Below are positions 43,327 to 56,978 of a stretch of 64,000 bases of DNA, piece by piece. A model generated the notes under the pieces. That model worked only from the letters and a program-made list of their open reading frames with translations, searched no databases and had not been told where the DNA came from. This stretch comes from Deltaproteobacteria bacterium HGW-Deltaproteobacteria-14. Its GTDB lineage: Bacteria > Myxococcota_A > UBA9042 > PHBI01. The stretch is from the NCBI GenBank assembly GCA_002841945.1, contig PHBI01000004.1:62001-126000 (forward strand). Direction: 5' to 3'. The translations under genes and the position numbers were made by a program. Each line of letters begins with the position of its first letter. The stretch's first letter is position 1.

Positions 43327-43379
43327 GCGCCGCCCACCCCCTGAGCGGCGTCACGGGCAGGGCTGGCGGGACGCCGTCT
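43327..43379. repeat. 53-bp direct repeat, right copy
   Basis: Right copy of the repeat at 40359-40411, 2968 bases away. Here it contains the true 3' end of the lipoprotein gene (stop at 43351-43353) and a copy of the hydrolase 3' end. Deleting one copy plus the intervening DNA restores an intact convergent hydrolase-lipoprotein pair with stops six bases apart. Confidence 0.95.
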
Positions 43380-43797
43380 CCCACGCGGTCCTCTCGGCGT
43401 CGCTGCAAACGCGGAAGGCGCCGTCCGCCTCGAGCACCTCGAGCATCGTGACGTAGGGGAAGTGGAAGAGCGCGCCGTCGGAGACGCGGACGCCGCACGC
43501 GATCACGGCGGCGAGCGTGCTGCACTCGAGGAGGCAGCCGAGCGGCTCGGGCGCGAGGGTGCAGAGGCCCTCGACGTCGATCGGCGGGGCCGAGAAGACG
43601 AGGTAGCGGTCGGGGCAGCTCCCGTCGTCGCCCAAACGGGCGAACCTCGGGCCGGTGGGACACGACGTCGCCTCCTCGGGCGACGGGTCGTCGGCGCAGC
43701 CCAACGCCAAGCACGGGCCGAACAGGATCAGCCACGCGAGCAGGCGCGTCCGTTGCCTTCGACCTGTCGCGGTGATCTGTCTCCGACGTCGCGTCAT
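43351..43797 (-). CDS. Small Cys-containing lipoprotein
   Basis: A 148-residue exported protein. A basic N-terminus (MTRRRRQITATGRRQR) is followed by the hydrophobic LLAWLILFGPCLALGC, with a lipobox Cys. The mature part has seven or so cysteines (SCPTGP, GSCPDRY, GLCTLAP, LGCLLECS) and no family I recognise. It is divergent from the lipase gene and convergent with the protease gene. Its last nine codons lie in the right 53-bp repeat. Confidence 0.65.
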   Translation of the reverse strand: MTRRRRQITATGRRQRTRLLAWLILFGPCLALGCADDPSPEEATSCPTGPRFARLGDDGSCPDRYLVFSAPPIDVEGLCTLAPEPLGCLLECSTLAAVIACGVRVSDGALFHFPYVTMLEVLEADGAFRVCSDAERTAWETASRQPCP

Positions 43798-43938
43798 CGC
43801 CGCCCACGATAGCAACCCGCCGCACCCGGATCGAGCCGCCGGGCGGCGCAGAGGTCGTGACCCCCGCGCGAGCGCGAAGGTGATAGAGTGGTCCAATCGG
43901 TGGACGACGCGGGACGGCACGATGACGAGCGTGACACG

Positions 43939-45105
43939 ATGACGGTGCGGCAGGCGGTGCTGCTGGTGCCGGGGTTCTTCGGCTTCGCGAACCTCGGGAC
44001 GATGGCCTACTTCGGACACGTCGAGGGGGCGCTGCGGACGGCGCTGGCCGATCTCGGCATCGACGCGACGATCAGCACCGTCAAGACCCACCCGACCGGG
44101 TCCCTCGAGGCCCGCGCCCGGCGCCTCGAGGAGGCGCTGGCCGAGGCGGTGGCAGCCCACGGGGACGGCACCGCGGTGCACATCGTCGGCCACTCGTCGG
44201 GGGGCCTCGACGCCCGGGTGCTGCTCGGCGGGCCGAGCGGCGCGAGCGATCCCGAGCTGGCGCGCCTCACCGCGCGGGTCCGGACCGTGGTGACCGTCGC
44301 GACCCCGCACCGCGGGACGCCGCTGGCGACGTGGTTCGACAAGAACCACGGGACCCACCTCTTGCGCCTCTTCTCGGTCGCGGCGCTGCACGTGACCCGG
44401 GTCGGCCCGCTGCCTCTGCGGCTGGCGCGGGCCCTCGCGGCGCTGCTCGGGGCGGGCTACGACGCCGCGGCGCGCTCCGCCGACGTGACCGACCAGCTGA
44501 TCGAGGAGCTGCTCGCGGACTTCAGCCCCGAGCGCGCGCGCGCCATCCGCGCCTTCCTCGGCGAGGTCGAGCAGGACCAGGCGCTGCTCCGCCAGCTCAC
44601 GCCGACCGCCCTGGCCGCGCTGGGGCCGACGCTGATCCCGCCGGCCGGCGTGCGCATCGGCTCGGTCATCACCCGCGCGCGGCGCCCGTGGCTCGGCGCG
44701 ATGGCGGACCTCGGCTTCGACGCGTCGTCTCAGGCCCTGCACCTGGTCTTCCGCTGGCTCCAGGCGCGGACGGCGGCGGTCACGACCGAGCCCCAGCGCC
44801 CGCCGGCCCCGGATTGGGTGGCGGCGCTCGCGCGAGGCTACGGCGACCTCCCCGGCGCCCAGGCCAACGACGGCGTCGTCCCGACGCGCTCGCAGCTGTG
44901 GGGCGCACCCATCGACGTCGTGTGGGCCGATCACCTCGACGTGCTCGGCCACTTCGGCGCCCCCGGCGAGCGCCCGCCGCACTTCGACTGGCTCCCGTCG
45001 GGCAGCCGCTACCGCTCTGCGGCGTTCCGCGACACCTGGCGCAGCGTCGCCGCCTTCATCGCGGACGGCATATCCCCACACCCCGTCGCGCCCGGCCGAT
45101 CGTGA
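43939..45105 (+). CDS. Alpha/beta-hydrolase, triacylglycerol-lipase-like
   Basis: A 388-residue cytosolic-looking hydrolase (no signal peptide). LLVPGFFGF forms the oxyanion region, the nucleophile elbow is GHSSGG (Ser in VHIVGHSSGGLDARV), TPHRGTPLA follows as in bacterial lipases, and the acid and histidine are likely in NDGVVP and DHLDVLGHF. The middle is an alpha-helical lid region. The ATG at 43939 is the first with family-like sequence after it. Lipid ester hydrolysis is likely; the precise substrate is unknown. Confidence 0.82.
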   Translation: MTVRQAVLLVPGFFGFANLGTMAYFGHVEGALRTALADLGIDATISTVKTHPTGSLEARARRLEEALAEAVAAHGDGTAVHIVGHSSGGLDARVLLGGPSGASDPELARLTARVRTVVTVATPHRGTPLATWFDKNHGTHLLRLFSVAALHVTRVGPLPLRLARALAALLGAGYDAAARSADVTDQLIEELLADFSPERARAIRAFLGEVEQDQALLRQLTPTALAALGPTLIPPAGVRIGSVITRARRPWLGAMADLGFDASSQALHLVFRWLQARTAAVTTEPQRPPAPDWVAALARGYGDLPGAQANDGVVPTRSQLWGAPIDVVWADHLDVLGHFGAPGERPPHFDWLPSGSRYRSAAFRDTWRSVAAFIADGISPHPVAPGRS

Positions 45106-45299
45106 GGCCCGCCCACCCGGCCGCCAGGAGACCCGTATCAACGCAAGCGCCGACCCGGCGGACGCCGCGCCGGCTGGCGGGCTTCGAGGCGCTGACTTGC
45201 GACGATGCGCGCGCCCCTGTGGGAGCGGCACCTGCTGACGAGCAGGCGACCGCTGGCTGACCGCGGCGAGCCCGCGTTCAAGCCGGCGGGCCCGCCGCG

Positions 45300-45329
45300 T
45301 TGACAGCCGGAATCCGAAGCGGGTAGCGT
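45300..45329 (+). promoter_or_regulatory. Candidate promoter for gene at 45444
   Basis: TTGACA (45300-45305) and TAGCGT (45324-45329) are 18 bases apart. The predicted leader to the ATG at 45444 is about 110 bases. The remainder of the 338-base gap (45106-45443) shows no credible gene. Confidence 0.4.
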
Positions 45330-45443
45330 TTGAGACACACCAATTACCAGCCCGTGTGCCAGAGATCCGTGGCGGCTGTTCCCCAAACAGGTCGTCCCGA
45401 CGAAGGCCGCGTCACCTGCGAAGCACCGCGACGGAGCACGACC

Positions 45444-46775
45444 ATGATCCGGGTCTCACTTGCGTGTCTGCTGCTCCTCGGCGCGGGGTGCCCCGCCTCC
45501 ACGGGACCCATCGTGACCCCCGCCGCCGGGGACCGGGACGGGGACGGGCTCGCCGACCAAGGCGACGCCTGCCCCGACGCGTTTGCGCGCACGCCCTCGG
45601 GCTGTCCCCCGGCCGATGCCGTGGTGGTGGCCCGGCGCGTCGACTCGAGGCGGTCGTGCCTGACCGACCTGGACTGCCGATCGGGCGAGACCTGCCGTGA
45701 GAATTGCAGCGCCAGCGCCGCCCGCCTCGGCCCCTACCTCGCCCAGGCCGCGGCCTGCCCGCGCTACTGCGTGGCCCCGGAGGTGCGGGCCGGCCGTGAT
45801 GCGGACCCCGAAGATGAGGGCGAGGGAGAGGGCGAGGGAGAGGACGAAGACGTGGTGGCGCCACCGACCCGTGAAGCGGTCACGCCGCCGACCCGCACGC
45901 CGGCGGCTCGGAGCGACTCGGGCCTGAAGCTCGGCCCGGTCGAGGCGACGGTCAAGGGCGACGGCAAGCTGCTCGACGCGTTCACGCAGGCCATCGCGCT
46001 GATGGAGGACCTCAACCGCGCCGTCGCGGCGCGGTCCGACTGCGGCGGGCGCGTTCGGGCGGTCGAGGCCTGGTCGGCGGCCAACTCGGCGCGCTCGTCC
46101 CGGGTCAACTACCGCGTCCAGCACCTCTCGGCGCGGCGCAACTACGACTGGGAGGCGGCCGAGAAGGCGGCCATCACGCGCCACGAGGAGAGCTACGAGC
46201 GCCTCACCGAGCTGCTCCTCGCGGTCTGCGCCGAGGACGGCCCCGAGATGGCGCGCCTCGCCGATCTCGACGTCGATCTGCGCCACACCTTCCACCGCAT
46301 CCCGCAACGCGACGAGCACCGGAGCGACGCGCGCTGCGTGATCATGCAGGAGATCCGGGACCGCGCCGTGCTCGCGCCGACCACGCTGTTCGGCGAGATC
46401 ACCGGGGACGGATCGCACCACGCGACCCTCGAGCCCAAGGGGTTCATCTGCTTCGTCAACGGTACGGAGTGGAATGGCGGAGGCGCCACCTTGACCGTCG
46501 CGTGCATCGACGCCGCGCGGACGAAAGAGCAGTTCATGCGGGCGCCGGAGATCGGCGGCGGCTGGAGACAGGAGGACGTCTGGCAGGGCCGCGTTGAGTT
46601 CCTGACCCAGCTGTTCTCCACCTGCTTCGACGACGTCTCGGGTTTCGCCTACGAGGGCAAGCCGACCCGCGACAGCTTCCGGCTCTCCACCGCCGGTAGC
46701 CAGCCCCACGTCATCGGCGGAAGCGCTGGGGGAGAGGATGGGCGCTACCTGGTGAGCGTCCACCGACCGCGGTGA
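45444..46775 (+). CDS. Lipoprotein with thrombospondin-type-3-like calcium motif
   Basis: A 443-residue lipoprotein. The signal peptide MIRVSLACLLLLGAGC ends in a lipobox (Cys16). A calcium-binding type-3-like repeat DRDGDGLADQGDACPD follows, then a Cys-rich stretch (CLTDLDCRSGETCRENC). A Glu/Gly run (GEGEGEGEDED) and a Pro/Thr linker lead to a helical region and a C-terminal domain of about 200 residues that I do not recognise. It is exported and anchored; the function is unknown. Confidence 0.72.
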   Translation: MIRVSLACLLLLGAGCPASTGPIVTPAAGDRDGDGLADQGDACPDAFARTPSGCPPADAVVVARRVDSRRSCLTDLDCRSGETCRENCSASAARLGPYLAQAAACPRYCVAPEVRAGRDADPEDEGEGEGEGEDEDVVAPPTREAVTPPTRTPAARSDSGLKLGPVEATVKGDGKLLDAFTQAIALMEDLNRAVAARSDCGGRVRAVEAWSAANSARSSRVNYRVQHLSARRNYDWEAAEKAAITRHEESYERLTELLLAVCAEDGPEMARLADLDVDLRHTFHRIPQRDEHRSDARCVIMQEIRDRAVLAPTTLFGEITGDGSHHATLEPKGFICFVNGTEWNGGGATLTVACIDAARTKEQFMRAPEIGGGWRQEDVWQGRVEFLTQLFSTCFDDVSGFAYEGKPTRDSFRLSTAGSQPHVIGGSAGGEDGRYLVSVHRPR

Positions 46776-46795
46776 CGACGTCGTCCGCGGTTCGG

Positions 46796-48244
46796 TCAGC
46801 CAAGAACCCCGACCGCCACGCTCCGCTCGCGCTTCGGCGGGTTCCCCCGCAGCCACTTCAGCGCCTTCGCGAGCGACGGGGCGAGGATCCACTTCCCCGA
46901 CCGGGCGTCGTAGCGCGCGATCTCGATCATCCCGCCCGGCGACCACTCGAAGGACAGCCCCGCGTTCTTCTTGAGCGGCCCCTTCTTGCTCTTGTCCTTG
47001 GGCTTGGCCCGATCCGCGGCGAGCTTCTTCACCCACTCGCCCCAGGTCTTGCCCATGAAGTCGGCGGCTCCGAGGGCGTCGAAGGTCGCCTCGACGACCG
47101 GCCCGGCCTTGATCACCAGCGTCAGGTTCGGGGTCCAGACCCCCGTCTTGGTGTCATAACCAAAGGACCCCGTGATCGTCGCCGCGCCCTTGCCGCCGCC
47201 GCCGATCTTGGCGACCCCCGGGATGCCGCCGGAGAGCAGCACCTTGGCGGCGAGCTCTGCTCCCACCTGCGCCTCGATGCGGCCCTTGGTGATCGTGCCG
47301 CGCCCGGTGACGGTGCCCTCGACGGCCAGCTCGATGAACACCCCGGTCATCAGCGGGAGGTAGGCCTTGTCACCCTTGGCCAGGGTGAAGGCGACCTCGC
47401 CCCCCTTCGAGCCGCCCTTGACGACGATCTTGCACGGCCCGACCGAGAATGACTTGCCCGCGGCGAACTCCGGGGCCTTCGCGGGGGGCTTCGCCTTGCC
47501 CTTGCCCGTGTCCTTGCCCTTGTCCTGCTCTTTGCGTTGCACCGCCCCGCCGCCACCCGCGCCGGACAGACCATCGAGCAGCCCCTCGGCGCTTCGGCCG
47601 CGCACGACCGCGTCCGCGACCGCGTCCGCGTGCCGCTCGTAGGTGTCCCCTGCCGCGCCGACGCCGCCCGCGAGCGCCACGCCCGCCCGCTGCTGCACGA
47701 CGTGGGCGGCCTCGTGCGCGGCCGTGTGGAGGTCCGGCGTCGTCCGAAACGCGACGCTCGTCCCGGTGGCGTAGGCCTCCGCACCGATCGCCTCGGCAGC
47801 CGTGCGCGCCGCCCCGCCGACGTGGGCGCCGATCGCGCTGACGTCGTGCTTGCCGAACGCCGCCTGGATCACGTCGAGGTAGGGCAGCGCACCGCCGCCG
47901 CCAGCGACGCCGCGCTGCGCGGTCGAGCGGATCTGGGCCACGCCGCCTGCGCCGTGAGCCTCCCCCGCCCTTCGCTGCACTGCATCGTCACTTGGCTCCG
48001 GATCACCAAACAGCTCGTGGTTGCACCACGCGACCTCTGTGTGCACTCGCGAAACCGCGTCATCCAGGCGCTTCAGCTGCAGCGGCGCCGCGCCCACCGC
48101 GAGGCTCAGCTCGTCCACGGTCGGGCGCGTGCGGTCGCTGTTGCGGCGGCGCTCGAGCTCGGGCGAGCGCCCCACGAGCCGCCCCTCGTGCCCGGTGAGG
48201 GATGAAGCACGGCGGGGCGAGAGCTCGTCGCGAGCGAAGACCAT
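46796..48244 (-). CDS. DUF4157-domain protein (injection-system-associated type)
   Basis: A 482-residue protein. The middle (about 110-240) is a DUF4157 domain: [20 protein letters not shown], then the zinc-protease-like [12 protein letters not shown], then [18 protein letters not shown]4157 proteins are often linked to extracellular contractile injection systems and may be effectors or carry a toxin C-terminus. Here a Lys/Gly linker leads to a C-terminal region of about 220 residues with glycine-rich beta-like sequence and no recognised toxin fold. The ATG at 48244 is chosen because GAGG lies six bases upstream. No injection-system structural genes are nearby, so this is an orphan. Confidence 0.8.
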   Translation of the reverse strand: MVFARDELSPRRASSLTGHEGRLVGRSPELERRRNSDRTRPTVDELSLAVGAAPLQLKRLDDAVSRVHTEVAWCNHELFGDPEPSDDAVQRRAGEAHGAGGVAQIRSTAQRGVAGGGGALPYLDVIQAAFGKHDVSAIGAHVGGAARTAAEAIGAEAYATGTSVAFRTTPDLHTAAHEAAHVVQQRAGVALAGGVGAAGDTYERHADAVADAVVRGRSAEGLLDGLSGAGGGGAVQRKEQDKGKDTGKGKAKPPAKAPEFAAGKSFSVGPCKIVVKGGSKGGEVAFTLAKGDKAYLPLMTGVFIELAVEGTVTGRGTITKGRIEAQVGAELAAKVLLSGGIPGVAKIGGGGKGAATITGSFGYDTKTGVWTPNLTLVIKAGPVVEATFDALGAADFMGKTWGEWVKKLAADRAKPKDKSKKGPLKKNAGLSFEWSPGGMIEIARYDARSGKWILAPSLAKALKWLRGNPPKRERSVAVGVLG

Positions 48245-48696
48245 CGGTGACCTCGTCTCGATGCGCGGGTAGGACGATGGGGGGGCCTGAGCGCATGGAA
48301 ACGGTCGCAAGGGCGCGGGTCAAAACCAAACCGCCGGGCGAACGCAGAATGAGTAGCACTGCTCAGAAGGCAGCTCCGTGGCGCTACCCCCTAGCGAGCG
48401 AAGAGACGCCGCAGAGGTTCGGCGTCATCGGCCTCGGACCGCCGCGCGATGCACCATCGACCGAGGACATCCCCGGCATCGCGCAGACGGACGCACGGCC
48501 CGGAGCGGCTTGCCGATCGCGATCGGGACGCGCCCCCCGCCGGGTGCGACACCAAGGCCGCCGAGCGGGAGCGGAGCGCGATGGCAATTCCGGCCGGGGA
48601 CCCGGAAAGAACAATGATCCAGCCGAGTAGGGCGCATCGCACGGTGCAAATCGTTGTTCTTTATCGTCCGAACGAGGCGATTTCGCTTGTGGCGAT

Positions 48697-48713
48697 GTAG
48701 AACCTTGTTCTAC
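48697..48713. promoter_or_regulatory. Inverted repeat upstream of the squalene synthase fusion
   Basis: GTAGAAC-CTT-GTTCTAC is a perfect dyad about 70 bases before the fusion gene, in an AT-richer stretch (48640-48715) of an otherwise GC-rich 537-base gap (48245-48781). An operator is likely; its regulator is unknown. I see no gene in that gap. Confidence 0.4.
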
Positions 48714-48781
48714 CCGGTCTGAGTCGCTTCGCTCGCACCGGCCGGTGCGGTCGCGCGTCGACCCCGTGCCCAGGACCCGCG

Positions 48782-50851
48782 ATGACGCGCCCATCGAGCA
48801 CAACTTTCGCTGGCGCAGACGCTAGCCCGCGTCTCGTCACCGCGACCACCGACGACTGGGCGTTCTGCCGCGCCGCCCTGCTGCGGGTGTCGCGCACCTT
48901 CGCGATCCCGATCGGGATGCTCCGCGAGCGGCTCGAGGTCGGCGTCACCGCGTCCTACCTGCTGTGCCGGATCGTCGACACGGTGGAAGACGACCCCGGT
49001 CTCACCGTGGCCCAGAAGAACGAGCTCTTCGAGCGCTTCCAGGGCGTCCTCGCGGGCGCCCCCGCGGCGGCCTTCGAGGACCGCTTCGTCGCGCTTACGG
49101 GCCTCCCGGCCACCCACCCCGAGCACGTCACGGCGCGGCAGCTCTCGCGGGTCCTCGCGGTGATGGCGCGGCTGCCTGCGGACCACCGCGAGATCATCCT
49201 CCGCTGGGTGAGCGAGATGGCGCGCGGCATGGCGGTCTACGCCAACCGGCGCCCCGGCCCCGACGGCGTCGTCGCCCTGACGACCCTCGCGGACCTGGAG
49301 CGCTACTCCTACTTCGTCGCCGGGACCGTCGGCCAGCTCCTGACGGAGCTGTTCGAGCTCGAGCTGGACCTCACCGCCGACCCGGCGCGCGCGCACCGGC
49401 TGCACGTCCACGGCGAGGGGTTCGGCCTGGGGCTGCAGCTCGTCAACATCGTCAAGGACCTGGCCGAAGACCACGCCCGCGGCTGGTCGTTCATCCCGCG
49501 GGCCGCGTGGGAGGCCGAGGGCCTGACCCCCGCCACCGCCCTCGCCCCGGCCCACCGCGCTCGCGCGCGCGCCGCCCTCGCCCCGGTCTTCGCCCGCGCC
49601 CGCGCCGGCCTCGACGACGCCCTCGCGTACACCCTCGCCGTCCCGCCCGACGCGGTCGACGTGCGGCGCTTCTGCCTGCTGCCGCTGTGGATGGCCAAGC
49701 GCACCCTCGCCCTCGCGGAGACGAGCGACGCGCTCTTCGTGCCCGGCGCGCCGGTCAAGATCTCCCGTGACGAGGTCGCGTCCCTCGTCTCCGCCTGCCT
49801 CCGTGACGCCTCCGACGACGCCGCGCTCGAGCGCACCTTCGCGGAGCTGGCGCTTCCCGAGGCCGACCCGGTGGCCGCCGGGAGGCCCACGGGCCGCGCG
49901 AGCTCGGACGGCTGGACGCCGTTCGCGCCGCTGAAGGCGCGGATCGAGCGCGAGCTCGCCGCCCGCTTCGGCCCCAGCGCTCCGAGGGGAGAGGCGCCCG
50001 TCTTGCGCGAGAGCATGGGCTACAGCCTCCTCGCCGGCGGCAAGCGCCTGCGCCCTATCCTCGCCATGCTCGCGGCCGAGGCGGTCGGGGGCCGCGCCGA
50101 GGACGCCCTCGACGCCGCCCTCGCGCTGGAGTGCGTCCACACCTACTCCCTCATCCACGATGACCTGCCGGCGATGGACGACGACGACCTGCGCCGCGGC
50201 CGCCCGACCAACCACGTCGTCTACGGTGAAGCCGTCGCGCTGCTCGCCGGCGACGCGCTGCTGACCTATGCCTTCGAGCGCCTCGCGGGCCCCGCGGCGA
50301 CCGCCCGGATCGGCGCCGAGCGCGCCCTGCGGGTGCTCCACGAGGTCGCTCACGCCTCCGGGGACGCCGGGATGGTCGCCGGGCAGGCCCTCGACCTGGC
50401 CGCCGAGGGGCGCGCGGTCGCGCTGACCGAGCTTCAGACCGTCCACCGCCTCAAGACCGGGGCCCTCATCCGCGCCGCCGTGGTCGCCGGCGCCATCGCC
50501 GGTGGCGCCGACGCGGCCGGGATCGCCCGCCTCGAGGCCTACGGCGAGGCGCTCGGTCTGGCCTTCCAGATCGTCGACGACGTGCTCGACGTGACGCAGT
50601 CGACCGAGCTCCTCGGCAAGCCCCAGGGCAGCGACGCCCGGCGCGACAAGTCCACCTACGTCCGCCTGTTCGGGGTGGCGCAGGCGACGGCGATGGCCCA
50701 CGCCACCGTGGCCCGGGCGAAGGAGGCGCTGGCGGAGCTCGGAGACGAGGGCGCGGCGCTCGCCTACGTCGCCGACCTGGTGGTCGCCGCGGTGGCCCCG
50801 CCGGCCCGCGCGGCGCGGGAGAGCGAGGCCGCCTCCAGCCTCTCGATCTGA
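48782..50851 (+). CDS. Squalene synthase / farnesyl diphosphate synthase fusion
   Basis: A 689-residue protein with two isoprenoid-enzyme domains. Residues about 20-345 are a squalene-synthase-type head-to-head prenyltransferase: DTVEDD (66-71), YSYFVAGTVG (175-184), GLQLVNIVKDLAEDHARG (217-234) and VKISRDEV (325-332). These match the eukaryote-like squalene synthase form better than HpnC/HpnD. Residues about 380-689 are an IspA/farnesyl-diphosphate-synthase-like chain elongase: GGKRLRP, the first Asp-rich motif DDLPAMDDDD (460-469), GQALDLAAEG, HRLKTGALI and the second motif DDVLD (599-603). All key aspartates are present in both halves. One polypeptide could thus make C15 (or C20) diphosphate and couple two of them. 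AGGA precedes the ATG. The C-terminal product length is not predictable by eye. Confidence 0.9.
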   Translation: MTRPSSTTFAGADASPRLVTATTDDWAFCRAALLRVSRTFAIPIGMLRERLEVGVTASYLLCRIVDTVEDDPGLTVAQKNELFERFQGVLAGAPAAAFEDRFVALTGLPATHPEHVTARQLSRVLAVMARLPADHREIILRWVSEMARGMAVYANRRPGPDGVVALTTLADLERYSYFVAGTVGQLLTELFELELDLTADPARAHRLHVHGEGFGLGLQLVNIVKDLAEDHARGWSFIPRAAWEAEGLTPATALAPAHRARARAALAPVFARARAGLDDALAYTLAVPPDAVDVRRFCLLPLWMAKRTLALAETSDALFVPGAPVKISRDEVASLVSACLRDASDDAALERTFAELALPEADPVAAGRPTGRASSDGWTPFAPLKARIERELAARFGPSAPRGEAPVLRESMGYSLLAGGKRLRPILAMLAAEAVGGRAEDALDAALALECVHTYSLIHDDLPAMDDDDLRRGRPTNHVVYGEAVALLAGDALLTYAFERLAGPAATARIGAERALRVLHEVAHASGDAGMVAGQALDLAAEGRAVALTELQTVHRLKTGALIRAAVVAGAIAGGADAAGIARLEAYGEALGLAFQIVDDVLDVTQSTELLGKPQGSDARRDKSTYVRLFGVAQATAMAHATVARAKEALAELGDEGAALAYVADLVVAAVAPPARAARESEAASSLSI

Positions 50852-51035
50852 GCAGGCGCAGCGAGACGCTCTCAGCGCCCCTGAGCGGTGATTGCATCCA
50901 GGGACTTCGCGCCGTGGGCGACGCCCTGCGCCGCTCAACGCCCGCGCCCTCCGAGCCCCCCGCGCGCGACACCTGAGCGCGTACCGCAGGCAGCGCCCCC
51001 GAGACTGTACGCCCGTTCCGTGGTAGGCACTGAGC

Positions 51036-53624
<2,589 letters not shown>

Positions 53625-53658
53625 GCGGCGCCGGCTCGAGGTCACGGCTGCGCGACCG

Positions 53659-54468
53659 TCACTGCGGCCTGGGGCCGGTGAGCGGGGGCGGGACCAGGCT
53701 CGGGATGAGCTCGGTCTCCCAGCCGTGGTAGCGGCCGCCGTGCTCGAGGACGATCTCCTTGACGCTCAGCACCACCGGGTGGAGGTGCCAGGTCTCGATG
53801 GTCGGCTCGAGGCGCTCGACCAGGCCGACGAACTCGCCGGTCGACGTCTCCTTGGGCCCGCCGTCGGCCTTGAACTTGAGCTTGCGGACGTCGCGCAGGA
53901 ACTCGCGGCACCCCTCGCGGTCGGGGAAGAAGGCGCGGTGGGCCACGACGCGCCGCGAGCGGATGGCGTCGCTGGCCTTGAGCATGTGCACGAACAGCGC
54001 GCGGTCCTCTTTCCACTGCGCCGGGTCGTGCGCCGCGAAGATGCCGAGGAGCCGGGTCCAACCTGGATCGTCGGCCCACTCCACGCGCACCGGCAGCTCC
54101 GTCGACGCGGCCAGCTTCGCCAGCGCCGGAGCGAGCGCCTCGCGGGGGTCCTGCTTCTTCAGCAGGCCCACCGCGGCTTTGAGGTAATAGACCCAGGTGC
54201 GCTCGCCGCCGCCGGTCACCGTCATGACGTGCTCGGCCCCGCCCGGCAGGGCCTTGCCGAGCTTGAACTCGAGGTTGTCGAGCGTCGTGAGCTCGGGCCC
54301 CTCGGGCATCCCGATGGCGTCGGGGATCGCGACGGTGGCCGTCACCTCGAGGCGCAGCGGGCGCCGCGCGTCCGGTGCGCTCATCCACAGCGGGCGGCAC
54401 CACTCGATGAGGGCCTTGCCGCCGCCGGGGAGGTTCAGGGGCTGCTGCTCGATCTCGTCCTTCTTCAT
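53659..54468 (-). CDS. DUF695 / RraB-like domain protein
   Basis: A 269-residue protein in two parts. The N-terminal 130 residues look like a DUF695-type domain; the C-terminal part resembles the RNase E inhibitor RraB (FVHMLKASDAIRSRRVVAHRAFF, and the closing YHGWETELI, like RraB's YDGWGTYF). RraB binds RNase E in the cytosol; whether this protein does is unknown. The ATG at 54468 (MKKDEIEQQ) is chosen; the frame continues upstream only as the shadow of the deacetylase gene. It is convergent with topB, 34 bases apart. Confidence 0.6.
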   Translation of the reverse strand: MKKDEIEQQPLNLPGGGKALIEWCRPLWMSAPDARRPLRLEVTATVAIPDAIGMPEGPELTTLDNLEFKLGKALPGGAEHVMTVTGGGERTWVYYLKAAVGLLKKQDPREALAPALAKLAASTELPVRVEWADDPGWTRLLGIFAAHDPAQWKEDRALFVHMLKASDAIRSRRVVAHRAFFPDREGCREFLRDVRKLKFKADGGPKETSTGEFVGLVERLEPTIETWHLHPVVLSVKEIVLEHGGRYHGWETELIPSLVPPPLTGPRPQ

Positions 54469-54518
54469 GGCGCGGGACCGTATCCGGCATTGCGCCCGGA
54501 CGCCAGCACCAGGAATCG

Positions 54519-56252
<1,734 letters not shown>

Positions 56253-56449
56253 GGGCGGACTCCTCGGGCGACGGTCTGGGTGGCTCGCCCTACCCAGCGC
56301 CCCTGTACTCCAATCGAATCGCGGTGTCTCCGGCTCTTTTCAGGGCGCTGAAGAAGGCGCGCGGGGTGGAGGAGGCGGGTGGATTTCTTGCGGATTTCCC
56401 GTCCGCCCCCAGACTGAGCGTCTCCCCCGGACCCCAGGAGGACGCGCCG

Positions 56450-56869
56450 ATGGCGACGCTCCGTACCCGCAGACGCCCGCAGATCCTGCTCCAGCTCGGC
56501 GAGGACTTCCACCCGGCGTGGATCCTCAACCTCACCGACGAGCGCCTGCTGGTCGACGCCGGGATCGAGCTCACGCCCGGGTCCTCCGTACACATCCACC
56601 TGCCGCGCCCCGACGGTCACAGCGTCGATCTCGTCGCCGCGGAGAGCCTCCACTGCTGTCAGGACGTGATGGCGCCCGCGTCGGCCGAGTACCGCTTCCT
56701 GGTCGTCCTCGGCGTCGCCGCCGACCTCTGGCCCGCCGCGCGCACGGCGCTGGTGGCCGCGAGCGCCAGCGTCCCCGGTCCCCCGCCGTGGTCCTTTCGC
56801 AAGCGCCCGCCGACCCACGACGCCGAGCTGGTCCAGGCCGCCCTCGGGTTGGGCGCGACGACGCCCTGA
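56450..56869 (+). CDS. Small protein, possibly PilZ-like
   Basis: A 139-residue protein starting at an ATG eight bases after AGGAGG. The first 100 residues are a beta-rich domain (PAWILNLTDERLLVDAGIELTPGSSVHIHLPRPDG) with the layout of divergent PilZ-type domains, but the RxxxR and D/NxSxxG cyclic-di-GMP motifs are not evident. A cyclic-di-GMP role is therefore not supported. It is divergent from the deacetylase fusion. The 197-base gap before it holds nothing clear. Confidence 0.55.
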   Translation: MATLRTRRRPQILLQLGEDFHPAWILNLTDERLLVDAGIELTPGSSVHIHLPRPDGHSVDLVAAESLHCCQDVMAPASAEYRFLVVLGVAADLWPAARTALVAASASVPGPPPWSFRKRPPTHDAELVQAALGLGATTP

Positions 56870-56978
56870 CCCCATAGGCAGCGGCGCGGGCGGCGGGCGG
56901 AGCGCTCCCCGTTGGGGGCGTTGTGCAGCGCACCCGATTGTGGATTGAAGAATCAGGAGGATCGGCTACGTTGCGCCC

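Noticed and set aside
48697..48713. LexA/SOS box at GAAC-CTT-GTTC
   Set aside because: Known boxes of this half-site type have four bases between GAAC and GTTC; here there are three. The downstream gene is a terpene enzyme.
48245..48781. Several short overlapping frames in the gap before the terpene fusion
   Set aside because: No ribosome sites, no conserved motifs, and they overlap in several frames as expected by chance.
56450..56869. Confident cyclic-di-GMP receptor call
   Set aside because: The PilZ ligand motifs RxxxR and (D/N)xSxxG are not visible, so only a PilZ-like fold is suggested.
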